Assembly: GCA_910584255.1 (NCBI GenBank)
Contig: CAJTXV010000013.1
Location: forward strand, 1 to 45,309
Direction of reading: 5' to 3'
Length of the DNA: 45,309 nt
DNA from: an uncultured Bacilli bacterium
GTDB lineage: Bacteria; Bacillota_I; Bacilli_A; RF39; UBA660
Part shown: positions 24,801-33,584 of the stretch, piece by piece
Layout of the letters: the number at the start of each line of letters is the position of its first letter
Position numbering within the stretch: position 1 is the first letter of the stretch
The notes under the pieces: model-generated
Told to the model about the DNA's origin: nothing
Databases searched by the model: none
What the model saw: the letters and a program-made list of their open reading frames with translations, nothing else
Made by a program: the position numbers and the translations under genes

Positions 24801-27465
24801 TACAGAAATTAGAAATATGTGGTATCGTTTTTTTGAGAGCAAAGGACATAAGAAAGTAATGAGTGCCCCTCTCATCCCACAAGATGATAAAAGTTTATTA
24901 TGGATTAATGCAGGAGTTACGCCATTAAAAAAATATTTTGATGGAAGTGAAGTTCCAGAAAATCGTAGAATTGTCAATATTCAAAAATGTATCAGAACAA
25001 ATGACATCGAAAATGTAGGAATGACTGCAAGGCATCAAACATTTTTTGAAATGATGGGAAACTTTTCAATTGGGGATTATTTTAAAGAAGAAGCAATTGA
25101 CTTTGCTTTTGAGCTCTTAACTGGAAAAGAATGGTTTGCAATTCCTAAGGATAAACTTTATTTTACTGTCTACACAGAAGATATGACTGCTTACGAAAAA
25201 TGGTTGAGTTTAGGAGTGATGCCAGATCATATTGTAAAACTAGACGGAAATTTTTGGGAAATTGGAGAAGGACCATGTGGACCAGATTCAGAAATATTTT
25301 TTGATCGAGGAGAAAAGTATGATCCCAATAAAGACGCACTTAAAAAATTTCAAAGAGAGGAAGATCAAGAACGGTATGTAGAAATTTGGAATAATGTATT
25401 TAGTCAATTTAATTCAAAAGCAGGGGTACCACGCGAAAAATATAAGGAATTACCTAGTAAAAATATAGATACAGGCGCAGGATTAGAACGCTGGGCATGT
25501 ATTTTTCAAGGGGTAGATTCCAATTTTGATACAGACTTATTTGTTCCACTTATTAAAAAGATTGAAGAATTAAGTGGCGTTTTATATAATGGAGAATCTT
25601 CTTTTAAAATTATTGCCGATCATATACGAACCATTACAGTGGCACTTTCTGATGGGGCTATTTTTGAAAATGTAGGCCGTGGGTATGTATTAAGAAGATT
25701 ATTAAGAAGAAGTGTCAGGATGGGTAAAAAGTTAGGACTAAACGAACCATTCATGTATAAGTTAGTACATACTGTCATTCAAATCATGGAAGAATCCTAC
25801 CCTGAACTTAAAAAGACACAAGGAAATGTGGAAGCACTTGTCTATGAAGAAGAACAACTATTCCATAAAACCTTAGCATCTGGTGAAAGACGATTATTAG
25901 AACTGATGGAAAAATCAAAGGATAAAACAATCTCTGGTCTAGAAGTGTTTAAATTATATGACACCTATGGTTTTCCCTATGAACTAACTTTAGAATACTT
26001 AGAGGAAAAAGGATTTACAACATTGAAAGAAGAATTTGATCGATGTATGGAGGAACAAAAAGAACTTGCCAAGTCTTCCCGTAAACAAGAAGCAAATATG
26101 CATATTCAAAATAAGGCTTTATTATCTTTTGAGCTACCAAGCGAATTCTTATATAATACTTATACTTCTAGAGGAAAAGTTATTGGCCTATTCCAAAAAG
26201 ATAAGCAAGTAGACGAATTAGAAAAAGAAGGATTTGTAATTTTAGATAAAACTTGTTTTTATGCAGAAAGCGGAGGTCAAGTAAGCGATACGGGAATGTT
26301 AACGAGTGGAAATGTGAAGGCTCGTGTTTTAAGCGTCGTAAAAGCTCCGAATGGACAAAATCTTCATAAAATAAAAATTTTAGATGGAAAGATGCAACTA
26401 GGGGATACTTTAAAAGAAACTGTAGATGAAGCAAAACGTCATGCAATTGAAGTCAATCATTCGAGTGTTCATCTCCTTCAATATGCCCTTCAAAAGCTAA
26501 TCAGTAATACCATTCATCAAGCAGGAAGCAAAGTGGATGAAGATTCCCTACGATTTGACTTTACATATACTGGAAAATTATTAGATGAAAAAATTATTGA
26601 AACAGAAAAGTTCTTAAATGAATACATCCAAGGAAACTTAGATTCAAAAACAGATGTAATGTCATTAGAAGAAGCAAAAAAAACAGGCGCAATGGCATTA
26701 TTTGGTGAGAAATATAAGGATCAAGTACGTGTAGTTACAATTGGAGATTCCAAAGAATTATGCGGTGGAACACATATTAAAAACACGAAGGAGATTGAAA
26801 AAATAGCTATTTTTAATGTAGAATCTAAAGGAAGTAATGTGTATCGTATCGAAGCAGTCACGAATAATAAAATTGAAGACCGACTAATGGAAGTAATCAA
26901 ACCATATAATGACGAAAAAATCAAACTCTTAATGAAAGCTAGAAATATTATTAGTAAAGCAAAGAAAGAGGATATTCTTCTTGATTTTGATATTCAAATT
27001 GATAATAAAGAACCAATGAGCTATGAAGATTTAATTTCTGAAAGAAATGAATTAGAATACACACAAGCAGAAGTAAAAGAATTAGAAAAAAAATATCAAC
27101 AAGAAAGACAGATACAAGCCTTAAAAGATACCTCTTCTTATGAAAAAAATATAGAAGAAGTAGGTGGCGTTAAAGTTTTACTCATGAAGTTAAAAAATCA
27201 AGATAATACAATTTTAAAAAATATGATTGATGATCTCTTAAATAAAATGGGAAATGGATTTATTTTATTTGCAAATTGTAAAGGTGAAAATGTGAACTTT
27301 ATTGCTAGAAGTAATATAGATTTAAATGCTGGAGAGATTGTAAAAATGGCAAGTACCTTATCTTCTGGTAATGGTGGTGGAAGTAAGACTTTCGCACAAG
27401 GTGGTGGTAAGACTACTAAGCATATTCAAGAAATATTTGATTCTGTAAAGGAAAAACTTTCATGA
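24784..27465 (+). CDS. alaS: Alanyl-tRNA synthetase
   Basis: This class II synthetase charges tRNA-Ala. The catalytic core has 'NRRIVNIQKCIRTNDIENVG', 'RHQTFFEMMGNFSIGDYF' and 'GAGLERWA'. The editing domain has 'NHSSVHLLQYALQ' (HxxxH) and 'ELCGGTHIKNTKEI' (metal ligands). The C-Ala domain ends with 'GGGSKTFAQGGG'. The length of 893 aa is normal. The start at 24784 (or 24793, MSSTEIRN) is preceded by GAGGTAGAG. The gene overlaps the kinase upstream and holA downstream (ATGA), so three proteins are co-translated from the T-box transcript. Confidence 0.96.
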   Translation: MKKMSSTEIRNMWYRFFESKGHKKVMSAPLIPQDDKSLLWINAGVTPLKKYFDGSEVPENRRIVNIQKCIRTNDIENVGMTARHQTFFEMMGNFSIGDYFKEEAIDFAFELLTGKEWFAIPKDKLYFTVYTEDMTAYEKWLSLGVMPDHIVKLDGNFWEIGEGPCGPDSEIFFDRGEKYDPNKDALKKFQREEDQERYVEIWNNVFSQFNSKAGVPREKYKELPSKNIDTGAGLERWACIFQGVDSNFDTDLFVPLIKKIEELSGVLYNGESSFKIIADHIRTITVALSDGAIFENVGRGYVLRRLLRRSVRMGKKLGLNEPFMYKLVHTVIQIMEESYPELKKTQGNVEALVYEEEQLFHKTLASGERRLLELMEKSKDKTISGLEVFKLYDTYGFPYELTLEYLEEKGFTTLKEEFDRCMEEQKELAKSSRKQEANMHIQNKALLSFELPSEFLYNTYTSRGKVIGLFQKDKQVDELEKEGFVILDKTCFYAESGGQVSDTGMLTSGNVKARVLSVVKAPNGQNLHKIKILDGKMQLGDTLKETVDEAKRHAIEVNHSSVHLLQYALQKLISNTIHQAGSKVDEDSLRFDFTYTGKLLDEKIIETEKFLNEYIQGNLDSKTDVMSLEEAKKTGAMALFGEKYKDQVRVVTIGDSKELCGGTHIKNTKEIEKIAIFNVESKGSNVYRIEAVTNNKIEDRLMEVIKPYNDEKIKLLMKARNIISKAKKEDILLDFDIQIDNKEPMSYEDLISERNELEYTQAEVKELEKKYQQERQIQALKDTSSYEKNIEEVGGVKVLLMKLKNQDNTILKNMIDDLLNKMGNGFILFANCKGENVNFIARSNIDLNAGEIVKMASTLSSGNGGGSKTFAQGGGKTTKHIQEIFDSVKEKLS

Positions 27466-28394
27466 ATTCGGTTTATGTAATTGTGTCTACGAGTAAAACG
27501 ACGATTAAAAAGCAAATTGATAACCTCTTTTCCTCTTTTAAAAATATAGAAAGAATTCACTACGATTTAACGGAAACACCCATTGAAAAGGTGATTGAGG
27601 ATTTAGATACATATAACTTTTTATCTAAACAAAAAGGGATTGTCGCATCTTCTGCTTTTTTTCTATCTAAGGAAAATCAGAAAGAGGAAATTACTCATAA
27701 TATAGAAATACTAGAAAAATATATCTTAAATCCAAATCCAGAAAATATTTTAATATTAGTAGTAGACAATATGGATAAACGAAAAAAAATTGTAACAACA
27801 CTTCTAGAACATGCGAAAGTTCTAGATCAAGAGATGGATATTCATTCTATGATTCGAGAAGAATTAGAAGATCATAAGATGGATATAAAAACAATCAATT
27901 TTTTAATTTCTTATTGTGGGAATGATTCAGAAAAAATTTTAAAAGAATTAGAAAAACTAAAAATTTATAAAATTGAATCAAAAGAAATTACAATACCTGA
28001 TATTAAGGAAGTTGTCTTAAAAAGTATGGAAGATAATATTTATTCTTTCGTAGATTCCATTTTAAATGGTAATAAAAAAGAAGCATTTACTATGTACCAA
28101 GAATTGTTATTACAAGGAGAACAAGCAAACAGTATTTTAAGTAAACTGGCAAATAAAATTCGTTTAATTTATCAAGTGAAAGTCTTAGTACAAGATGGAA
28201 ATTCAGATCAAAAAATTGCAAAGCAGTTAAATATGCATCCCTATCCCATCAAATTAGCAAGGGAGGCATCTTATCGATATAGTGAAAATATGTTATTAGA
28301 GTATCTATCGAAACTATCTATCGTAGATTTAAAAATGAAACAAGGAAATACGGTTGCATCCCTTTCTTTCGAAGTATTTATGGCCAGTATATAG
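27462..28394 (+). CDS. holA: DNA polymerase III delta subunit
   Basis: This clamp-loader subunit opens the sliding clamp. The 310 residues show the HolA pattern: a divergent AAA+ N-terminal part ('YVIVSTSKTTIKKQIDNLF'), 'ILILVVDNMDKRKKIV', and a helical C-terminus with 'NILSKLANKIRLIYQVK'-like features ('EQANSILSKLANKIRLIYQ') and 'HPYPIKLAREASYRYSENML'. The ATG overlaps the alaS stop (ATGA). In most Firmicutes holA is near comEC and rpsT; here it is in the alanine T-box operon. Confidence 0.85.
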   Translation: MNSVYVIVSTSKTTIKKQIDNLFSSFKNIERIHYDLTETPIEKVIEDLDTYNFLSKQKGIVASSAFFLSKENQKEEITHNIEILEKYILNPNPENILILVVDNMDKRKKIVTTLLEHAKVLDQEMDIHSMIREELEDHKMDIKTINFLISYCGNDSEKILKELEKLKIYKIESKEITIPDIKEVVLKSMEDNIYSFVDSILNGNKKEAFTMYQELLLQGEQANSILSKLANKIRLIYQVKVLVQDGNSDQKIAKQLNMHPYPIKLAREASYRYSENMLLEYLSKLSIVDLKMKQGNTVASLSFEVFMASI

Positions 28395-28414
28395 AAAAAT
28401 TTGAGGAGTGTCCT

Positions 28415-29647
28415 ATGAAAATAAACTTTGATTATGTGAAACAATATCAAACCATTTCTTCTTTAGAACAACAAATGTTAAATGAAATTTATAAGAAATT
28501 AGAAAAAAAAGAATCAATGTTAGATTGGTTAGATATAGAAAGTTGTATTTCTTCATCTGAATTAGAAGAGATGAAAAAGATTTCTTATGGTATTCGAAAA
28601 TTTTGTGATATTTTCCTAGTAATTGGAATCGGGGGTTCCTATTTAGGAAGTAGGGCAGTATTAGAAAGTCTTTCTCCCTATTTTTCAAAGAAAAAACCAG
28701 AAATAATTTTCGCAGGTCATCAATTATCTGGAAGTTATTTAAAGGAATTACTAGATTACATGGAGGGAAAAAGTGTCTATGTAAATGTGATTTCAAAGTC
28801 TGGTGAAACACTAGAAACCATGGCTAGTTTTCATATGATTTACGGGTGGATGAAAAAAACATATTCTGATGTTCAAAAACGAGTAATCGTAACTATAGGA
28901 GATTCTTCTAGAGGAGATTCTTCTAGTTCTTTAAAAAAATTAGCGGATAAAGAGCAACTAAAAACATGGATCATTCCAAGTGAAATTGGAGGAAGATATT
29001 CTGTTTTTACTGTGGCTGGATTATTTCCATTAGTTGTTTCTGGTATAGATATTGATGAGTTTATAAAAGGTGCACAATCGAAAAGAAATTGTTTTTCTGA
29101 AAGCAGTCAATATGCATTAGTTCGAAAGCATTTAGAAGAGAGGGGAAAGATAGTAGAAGCATTTACTATTTATGAAGAAAAATTATCTTTTCTTGCAGCT
29201 TGGTATCAACAACTATTTGCAGAAACACAAGGAAAAAATCAAAAGGGAATTCTTCCTATCATTAATCCTAATACGACCAATCTACATTCGCTCGGTCAAT
29301 ATTTACAAGATGGAAGAAGGATTACCTTTGAAACCGTCTTACAGATAAAAAATACCAAAGATATTAATTTAGAAAATGAAAGAATCTCAATGAATGAATT
29401 AAATCATTTGGTACTTAATCAGGTAGCAAATGCCCATAGTTATGGAGGCACTCCTAGTATCATCATTGCCTTAGAGGAATTATCTCCTTTTGAAATTGGT
29501 GGACTTTTATATTTTTTAGAAGTTAGTGCTGCGATTGGAGGGTATTTATTAGAAATAGACCCATTTAATCAGCCTGGAGTAGAAATTTATAAACAACGAG
29601 TAAAAGAGGAATTAAAAAGTATACAAAAAAATAAAGGAAAGAATTGA
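28415..29647 (+). CDS. pgi: Glucose-6-phosphate isomerase
   Basis: The enzyme interconverts glucose 6-phosphate and fructose 6-phosphate. The SIS-fold motifs are 'IGIGGSYLGSRAVLESL' (about 72-88) and 'VISKSGETLETMASFHM'. Later parts 'GGRYSVFTVAGLFPLVVSGI', 'QGKNQKGILPIINPNTTNLHS' and 'NQPGVEIYKQRVKEEL' are all family blocks. At 410 residues it is somewhat shorter than Bacillus Pgi (about 450). GAGGAGTG precedes the ATG. It follows holA after 20 bases and may be read through from the same transcript. Confidence 0.94.
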   Translation: MKINFDYVKQYQTISSLEQQMLNEIYKKLEKKESMLDWLDIESCISSSELEEMKKISYGIRKFCDIFLVIGIGGSYLGSRAVLESLSPYFSKKKPEIIFAGHQLSGSYLKELLDYMEGKSVYVNVISKSGETLETMASFHMIYGWMKKTYSDVQKRVIVTIGDSSRGDSSSSLKKLADKEQLKTWIIPSEIGGRYSVFTVAGLFPLVVSGIDIDEFIKGAQSKRNCFSESSQYALVRKHLEERGKIVEAFTIYEEKLSFLAAWYQQLFAETQGKNQKGILPIINPNTTNLHSLGQYLQDGRRITFETVLQIKNTKDINLENERISMNELNHLVLNQVANAHSYGGTPSIIIALEELSPFEIGGLLYFLEVSAAIGGYLLEIDPFNQPGVEIYKQRVKEELKSIQKNKGKN

Positions 29648-29683
29648 ATAAGAGAAAAGAAAAATCAATCAGGGTGATTAAAA

Positions 29684-29839
29684 ATGGTAAAAAAAGAAGA
29701 TTTTATTTATGCACTAAGTGAAACTATGAAAAGTCATTCCCTTACACTGAAGGATGTAAAGGAATGGTTTTATCTAAGTATGGTAGAAGAAGCAAATATT
29801 ACTTCTTTTACAAGACAAAATGGTACAAGAGTTAAGTAA
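29684..29839 (+). CDS. Unknown small protein, 51 aa
   Basis: The ATG at 29684 follows AGGGTGATTAAA. The product 'MVKKEDFIYALSETMKSHSL' ... ends 'TSFTRQNGTRVK'. It is a small soluble helical protein. Its last 20 bases overlap the next ORF, which begins in the +1 frame. I know no family. Confidence 0.5.
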   Translation: MVKKEDFIYALSETMKSHSLTLKDVKEWFYLSMVEEANITSFTRQNGTRVK

Positions 29840-30044
29840 TTGGTTTTCATCGCTTTCGGAATCGGCTTATCAGAATTCGACGATACTAATTCAAAGTCTC
29901 AATCAAAGAATTCAAAAAATTAGTAGAGAAATCTATCATCTTTTTAATGATTTTGAAGAGATTCAAAGTGGAGCAACCTTTGTGCAATTCCATATATTAT
30001 TGAATAAAAAAATAGATATTTTATTGAGAAGAATTTCTTTTTAG
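29820..30044 (+). CDS. Unknown small helical protein, 74 aa
   Basis: The ATG at 29820 lies inside the end of the preceding small gene and has no clear ribosome site, so translation would depend on coupling. The sequence 'ELSNWFSSLSESAYQNSTIL' continues into amphipathic helices ('QRIQKISREIYHLFNDFEEI') and a basic end ('KKIDILLRRISF'). The overlap in a +1 frame leaves open that both pieces were once one gene. No family is recognised. Confidence 0.45.
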   Translation: MVQELSNWFSSLSESAYQNSTILIQSLNQRIQKISREIYHLFNDFEEIQSGATFVQFHILLNKKIDILLRRISF

Positions 30045-30255
30045 GGATTTTTCTTTTTTTAAGTTTCAATACTAAAATTCACTTTGCATCAAAATTTAAA
30101 TACAAGACTTATTTTGAAAAAATAGTGTATACAAGGGAAATACAAACTAAAACAATTGAAAAAAACAAATAATTTTCTTTTTCTATGGAAGATGTTCTAA
30201 AAATCAAGTATAATTAAAACTAGATAGGACATATTTAAAGAAAGGGGGAATCTTT

Positions 30256-30972
30256 ATGTCAACTACAATTACAATACCAACAGCTCATATTGAAAGTGAA
30301 TTATCTCAAATTGCCAAAACGGTAATTATGCCAGGGGATCCATTACGTGCGAAATATATTGCCGAAAATTTTCTGGAGGATGCTGTGTGCATTAATAAAA
30401 TCAGAAATTGTTTAGGTTATACAGGAACTTACAAAGGAAAAACTGTGACAGTCTTTGCATCTGGTATGGGAATGCCTAGTATTGGAATTTATTCCTATGA
30501 ACTATTTAAATACTATGGGGTAGAAAATATCATTCGTGTTGGAACGGCAGGTAGTTACACAAAAGACATCCAAGTACTAGACATCATTTTAGTAGATAAA
30601 TCTTACTCTGATAGTAGTTTTGCTCATGTTCAAAATGGGTTTCAAGGTAATTTTGTGGATGCCAGTACCAATTTAAATCAAAAAATTATAGATACTAGTA
30701 AAAATTTGAATTTGAAAGTTTCAAGCAAAAATATATATTCTAGTGATGTATTTTATAACGATATCAGGAGCCCATTAATTAAAGAATATAATTTAAATAT
30801 CGTGGAGATGGAGTCATTTGCACTTTTCCATAATGCAAAAATCTTAGGAAAAAATGCATCCTGCCTTTTAACAATTTCAAACAATTTTGAAACAGGAGAA
30901 GAGACAACTTCAGAAATGAGGGAACAAGGTTTTAAAGAAATGATGATACTTGCACTAGAATCTTGTTTATAA
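30256..30972 (+). CDS. deoD: Purine nucleoside phosphorylase, DeoD type
   Basis: The enzyme cleaves purine (deoxy)ribonucleosides with phosphate for salvage. Family motifs are 'MPGDPLRAKYIAENFL', 'VTVFASGMGMPSIGIYSYEL', 'NIIRVGTAGSY' and 'NIVEMESFALFHNAK'; the family's usual Asp near 'TISDNF' is Asn here ('LTISNNFETGEE'). That Asp is the catalytic general acid for 6-oxopurines in E. coli DeoD (Asp204), so Asn suggests altered base preference. The length of 238 aa is standard. AAAGGGGGAA precedes the ATG. TATAAT at 30209-30214 may be the -10. Confidence 0.93.
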   Translation: MSTTITIPTAHIESELSQIAKTVIMPGDPLRAKYIAENFLEDAVCINKIRNCLGYTGTYKGKTVTVFASGMGMPSIGIYSYELFKYYGVENIIRVGTAGSYTKDIQVLDIILVDKSYSDSSFAHVQNGFQGNFVDASTNLNQKIIDTSKNLNLKVSSKNIYSSDVFYNDIRSPLIKEYNLNIVEMESFALFHNAKILGKNASCLLTISNNFETGEETTSEMREQGFKEMMILALESCL

Positions 30973-31012
30973 AATAGTAAATAAGAGCATACTATGAAAG
31001 AGGTGAGACATT

Positions 31013-32284
31013 TTGAACTATAAAAAATTAGATATGGGATCTTATCAATTACATTTAATCCCTACTGATCGTTTTAAGACGATTTTAACTAGGGTTTGCT
31101 TACGTGATAAGATTGTAAAAGAAGAAATTACATTAAGAAACTTTTTAGCAAACTTTTTAACGTACTCAACAGCAACTCATAAGACAAAAAGAGAACTGGT
31201 ATTAAAGGCTCAAGATTTATACGCAGCCAACATCTATACGAAAGTTTATCGTGCAGGTAATCATAATATGATGAGTTTTTACCTATCGATTCTTTCAGAA
31301 AAATATACAGAAAAGGGAATGATTGATCAATCTGTGGGACTTCTATCAGATATTATGTTTCATCCTAATTTTGAAGAAGAAACATTTGAAGAAGCTTTCA
31401 AGTTTCTTTATAATGCAACAGAAACGGCGATTCAAGGTGTCAAAGAAGACCCAACGCTTTATTCAACGGTTCGTATGCTAGAATGTCTAGATCAAGATAT
31501 GCCTTATTCTTTTCATGAACATGGATATATGGAAGATTTAGAAAAAATTAATCGTACAACCTTAATGGATTATTATCACAATGTGTTTAATCATAGTTTA
31601 GTAGATATTTATGTAATTGGAAATTTTGATGAACAAGAAATGATTGAAACTATCAAGAAACATATGCATTTTGATACATTTAAACGTCCCAAGGAATCAC
31701 AGATTATCTATCATGAAAAACTACCAAAACGTCCTAAAGTTGAAAAAGAACGTACAGAAGGATCCCAATCCAAACTATCGATTGGTTGTAAAATCGACCG
31801 TTTAGATGAATTTGAAAGAAATTATGTCCTAACAATTTATAACTTCTTATTAGGAAGTGGTAGTGAGTCCAAATTTTTTAGAGTAATTCGTGAAAAACAT
31901 TCACTTGCATATTATATCTATTCTTCACTAAATAAATTAGATCATTTACTTTTAATTCGAGCAGGGATTTCTAAGAAAAACTATAATTCAACTATAAAAC
32001 TAATTAAAAAGTTAATGAAAGAGATGGAAGATGGGGAATTTACCGATGAAGAATTAGAAATCGCCAAAAATAATTATATTACATTCTTAAAAGAAATCGA
32101 GGACAATGAAAGTGCAATTATTGAGACCTTTCTAGCACGTGACTTACTGAATTTGGGAGATATTGAAGAAAGAAAAAAAGAAGTCACAAAGGTGACCAAA
32201 GGGGATATCATGGTGATTGCGAAAAAAGTAAAGATAGATACGATCTTTCTTTTGGAAGGAGATGTAGAAAATGAAGGAGATTAA
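31013..32284 (+). CDS. M16-family peptidase-like protein without active site (YmfF type)
   Basis: This 423-residue M16 fold protein starts at TTG behind AGAGGTGAG. The position of the zinc motif HxxEH is replaced ('NFLANFLTYSTATHKTKREL'), so it cannot be catalytic alone. Later blocks 'YYHNVFNHSLVDIYVIGNF' and 'FRVIREKHSLAYYIYSSL' are typical of the family. It overlaps the next gene, which has the zinc motif, by 14 bases. Such inactive/active pairs (YmfF/YmfH in Bacillus) form heterodimeric peptidases. It follows deoD by 40 bases. Confidence 0.85.
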   Translation: MNYKKLDMGSYQLHLIPTDRFKTILTRVCLRDKIVKEEITLRNFLANFLTYSTATHKTKRELVLKAQDLYAANIYTKVYRAGNHNMMSFYLSILSEKYTEKGMIDQSVGLLSDIMFHPNFEEETFEEAFKFLYNATETAIQGVKEDPTLYSTVRMLECLDQDMPYSFHEHGYMEDLEKINRTTLMDYYHNVFNHSLVDIYVIGNFDEQEMIETIKKHMHFDTFKRPKESQIIYHEKLPKRPKVEKERTEGSQSKLSIGCKIDRLDEFERNYVLTIYNFLLGSGSESKFFRVIREKHSLAYYIYSSLNKLDHLLLIRAGISKKNYNSTIKLIKKLMKEMEDGEFTDEELEIAKNNYITFLKEIEDNESAIIETFLARDLLNLGDIEERKKEVTKVTKGDIMVIAKKVKIDTIFLLEGDVENEGD

Positions 32285-33545
32285 GCTGGTAGGACTCGAC
32301 CAAAGTGTGTACCATGAAAAATTAGAAAATGGATTAGAAGTATATTTGATTCCGTATCAAAATAAAACTAATTATTCTATGCATTATATTACAAAGTTCG
32401 GTTCTATTAATACTAGGTTTTATCCAATTGGGGAAAATGAACTTTTAAAAGTCCCAGATGGAATCGCTCATTTTTTAGAACACAAAATGTTTGAACAAGA
32501 AGATGGAATTGATCCTTTTACTTTTGCTTCTAAATCTGGAACCAATTCAAATGCTTCCACTAGTTATAAGATTACAAGATATTATTTTGAAGGAAGTAAT
32601 AGTTTTAAAGAAAACTTAGATTACTTGTTAACTTATATTCATAGTCCGTATTTCACAGAAGAAAATGTAGAAAAGGAAAAAGGGATTATTGCAGAAGAAA
32701 TTATGCAGTATGATGATGAAATTGATTGGATTTTAGACGAAGAACTTAGAAAATCATTATTTCAAAAAGATCCAACGAGAATTGATATTGCTGGGACGGT
32801 AGAATCCATTAATGAAATCACAGAGGAACTTTTATATAAAACTTATCATACGTATTACCAACCTAGTAATATGATTTTACTAATTAGTGGTTCTTTTGAT
32901 AAAGAAGAAGCATTAGAGACAATCAAAGAGAATCAAGCTTTAAATGAGGCAACAACCAATCAGGAAATTAAGGAAAAGAAAAGGAAGGAACCAGTAGAGG
33001 TTGCTAGGAAAGAATATAGTTTTGAATTTCCAATTATCAATTCTAAAGTTGCTTATGGAATCAAAATTCCTGTCAAAGGAATCAAGGATAAGTTCTGCTT
33101 TAATCTGTATGTAGGAATGATTTTAAATGTTTTATTTGGATTATCTTCTAAATTCAGGGAGCGAATGAAAAGAGAAAAATTGATGACGTCTTTTTATAAT
33201 GAACGAGATTTTGTAGGAGATTATTTAGTAGTTAGTTTTTACGCAGATAGTCCAAATGCCAAAAAATTAGTGGAGGAAATTAAAAAAGAAATCAAAACTG
33301 GAAAAATTACAGAAGAAGAAATAGAACGCTTGAAAAAGGTATGGATCTCATCAGAAGTAGTGATGATTGATAATATTTCTTTGACATTAGATAACCTTTT
33401 AGATGACATTGTGAACTACGGAAAAATTATTGAAAATAAAATTGAATTGTATAAATCAATGAATAAAAAAGAATTAGATGAAGTTTATCAGTCAATCGAT
33501 TTTGAAAATGCAAGTGTTGTATATGTAGAACCTAAGAAGGTATAA
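32271..33545 (+). CDS. Zinc-dependent M16 peptidase (YmfH type)
   Basis: The inverted zinc motif HFLEH is at 67-71 (His67, Glu70, His71), with the distal Glu in 'EKEKGIIAEEIMQYDDE'. The C-terminal half is the second M16 repeat ('FRERMKREKLMTSFYNERDF'). The product of 424 aa has no signal peptide and is probably cytosolic or peripheral. Bacillus relatives work with a catalytically dead partner, which is the overlapping gene here. Substrate unknown. Confidence 0.9.
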   Translation: MKEIKLVGLDQSVYHEKLENGLEVYLIPYQNKTNYSMHYITKFGSINTRFYPIGENELLKVPDGIAHFLEHKMFEQEDGIDPFTFASKSGTNSNASTSYKITRYYFEGSNSFKENLDYLLTYIHSPYFTEENVEKEKGIIAEEIMQYDDEIDWILDEELRKSLFQKDPTRIDIAGTVESINEITEELLYKTYHTYYQPSNMILLISGSFDKEEALETIKENQALNEATTNQEIKEKKRKEPVEVARKEYSFEFPIINSKVAYGIKIPVKGIKDKFCFNLYVGMILNVLFGLSSKFRERMKREKLMTSFYNERDFVGDYLVVSFYADSPNAKKLVEEIKKEIKTGKITEEEIERLKKVWISSEVVMIDNISLTLDNLLDDIVNYGKIIENKIELYKSMNKKELDEVYQSIDFENASVVYVEPKKV

Positions 33546-33584
33546 ATTTGAAAGCTTGTACATAAGATAGAATAGGTGATTCCT

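Noticed and set aside
26180..26446. 88-aa antisense ORF inside alaS
   Set aside because: It is a shadow of the alaS editing domain with no start signal or family resemblance.
28413..28811. 132-aa antisense ORF inside pgi
   Set aside because: It overlaps well-supported pgi motifs on the other strand, has no ribosome site, and its composition is a Phe/Leu-rich shadow.
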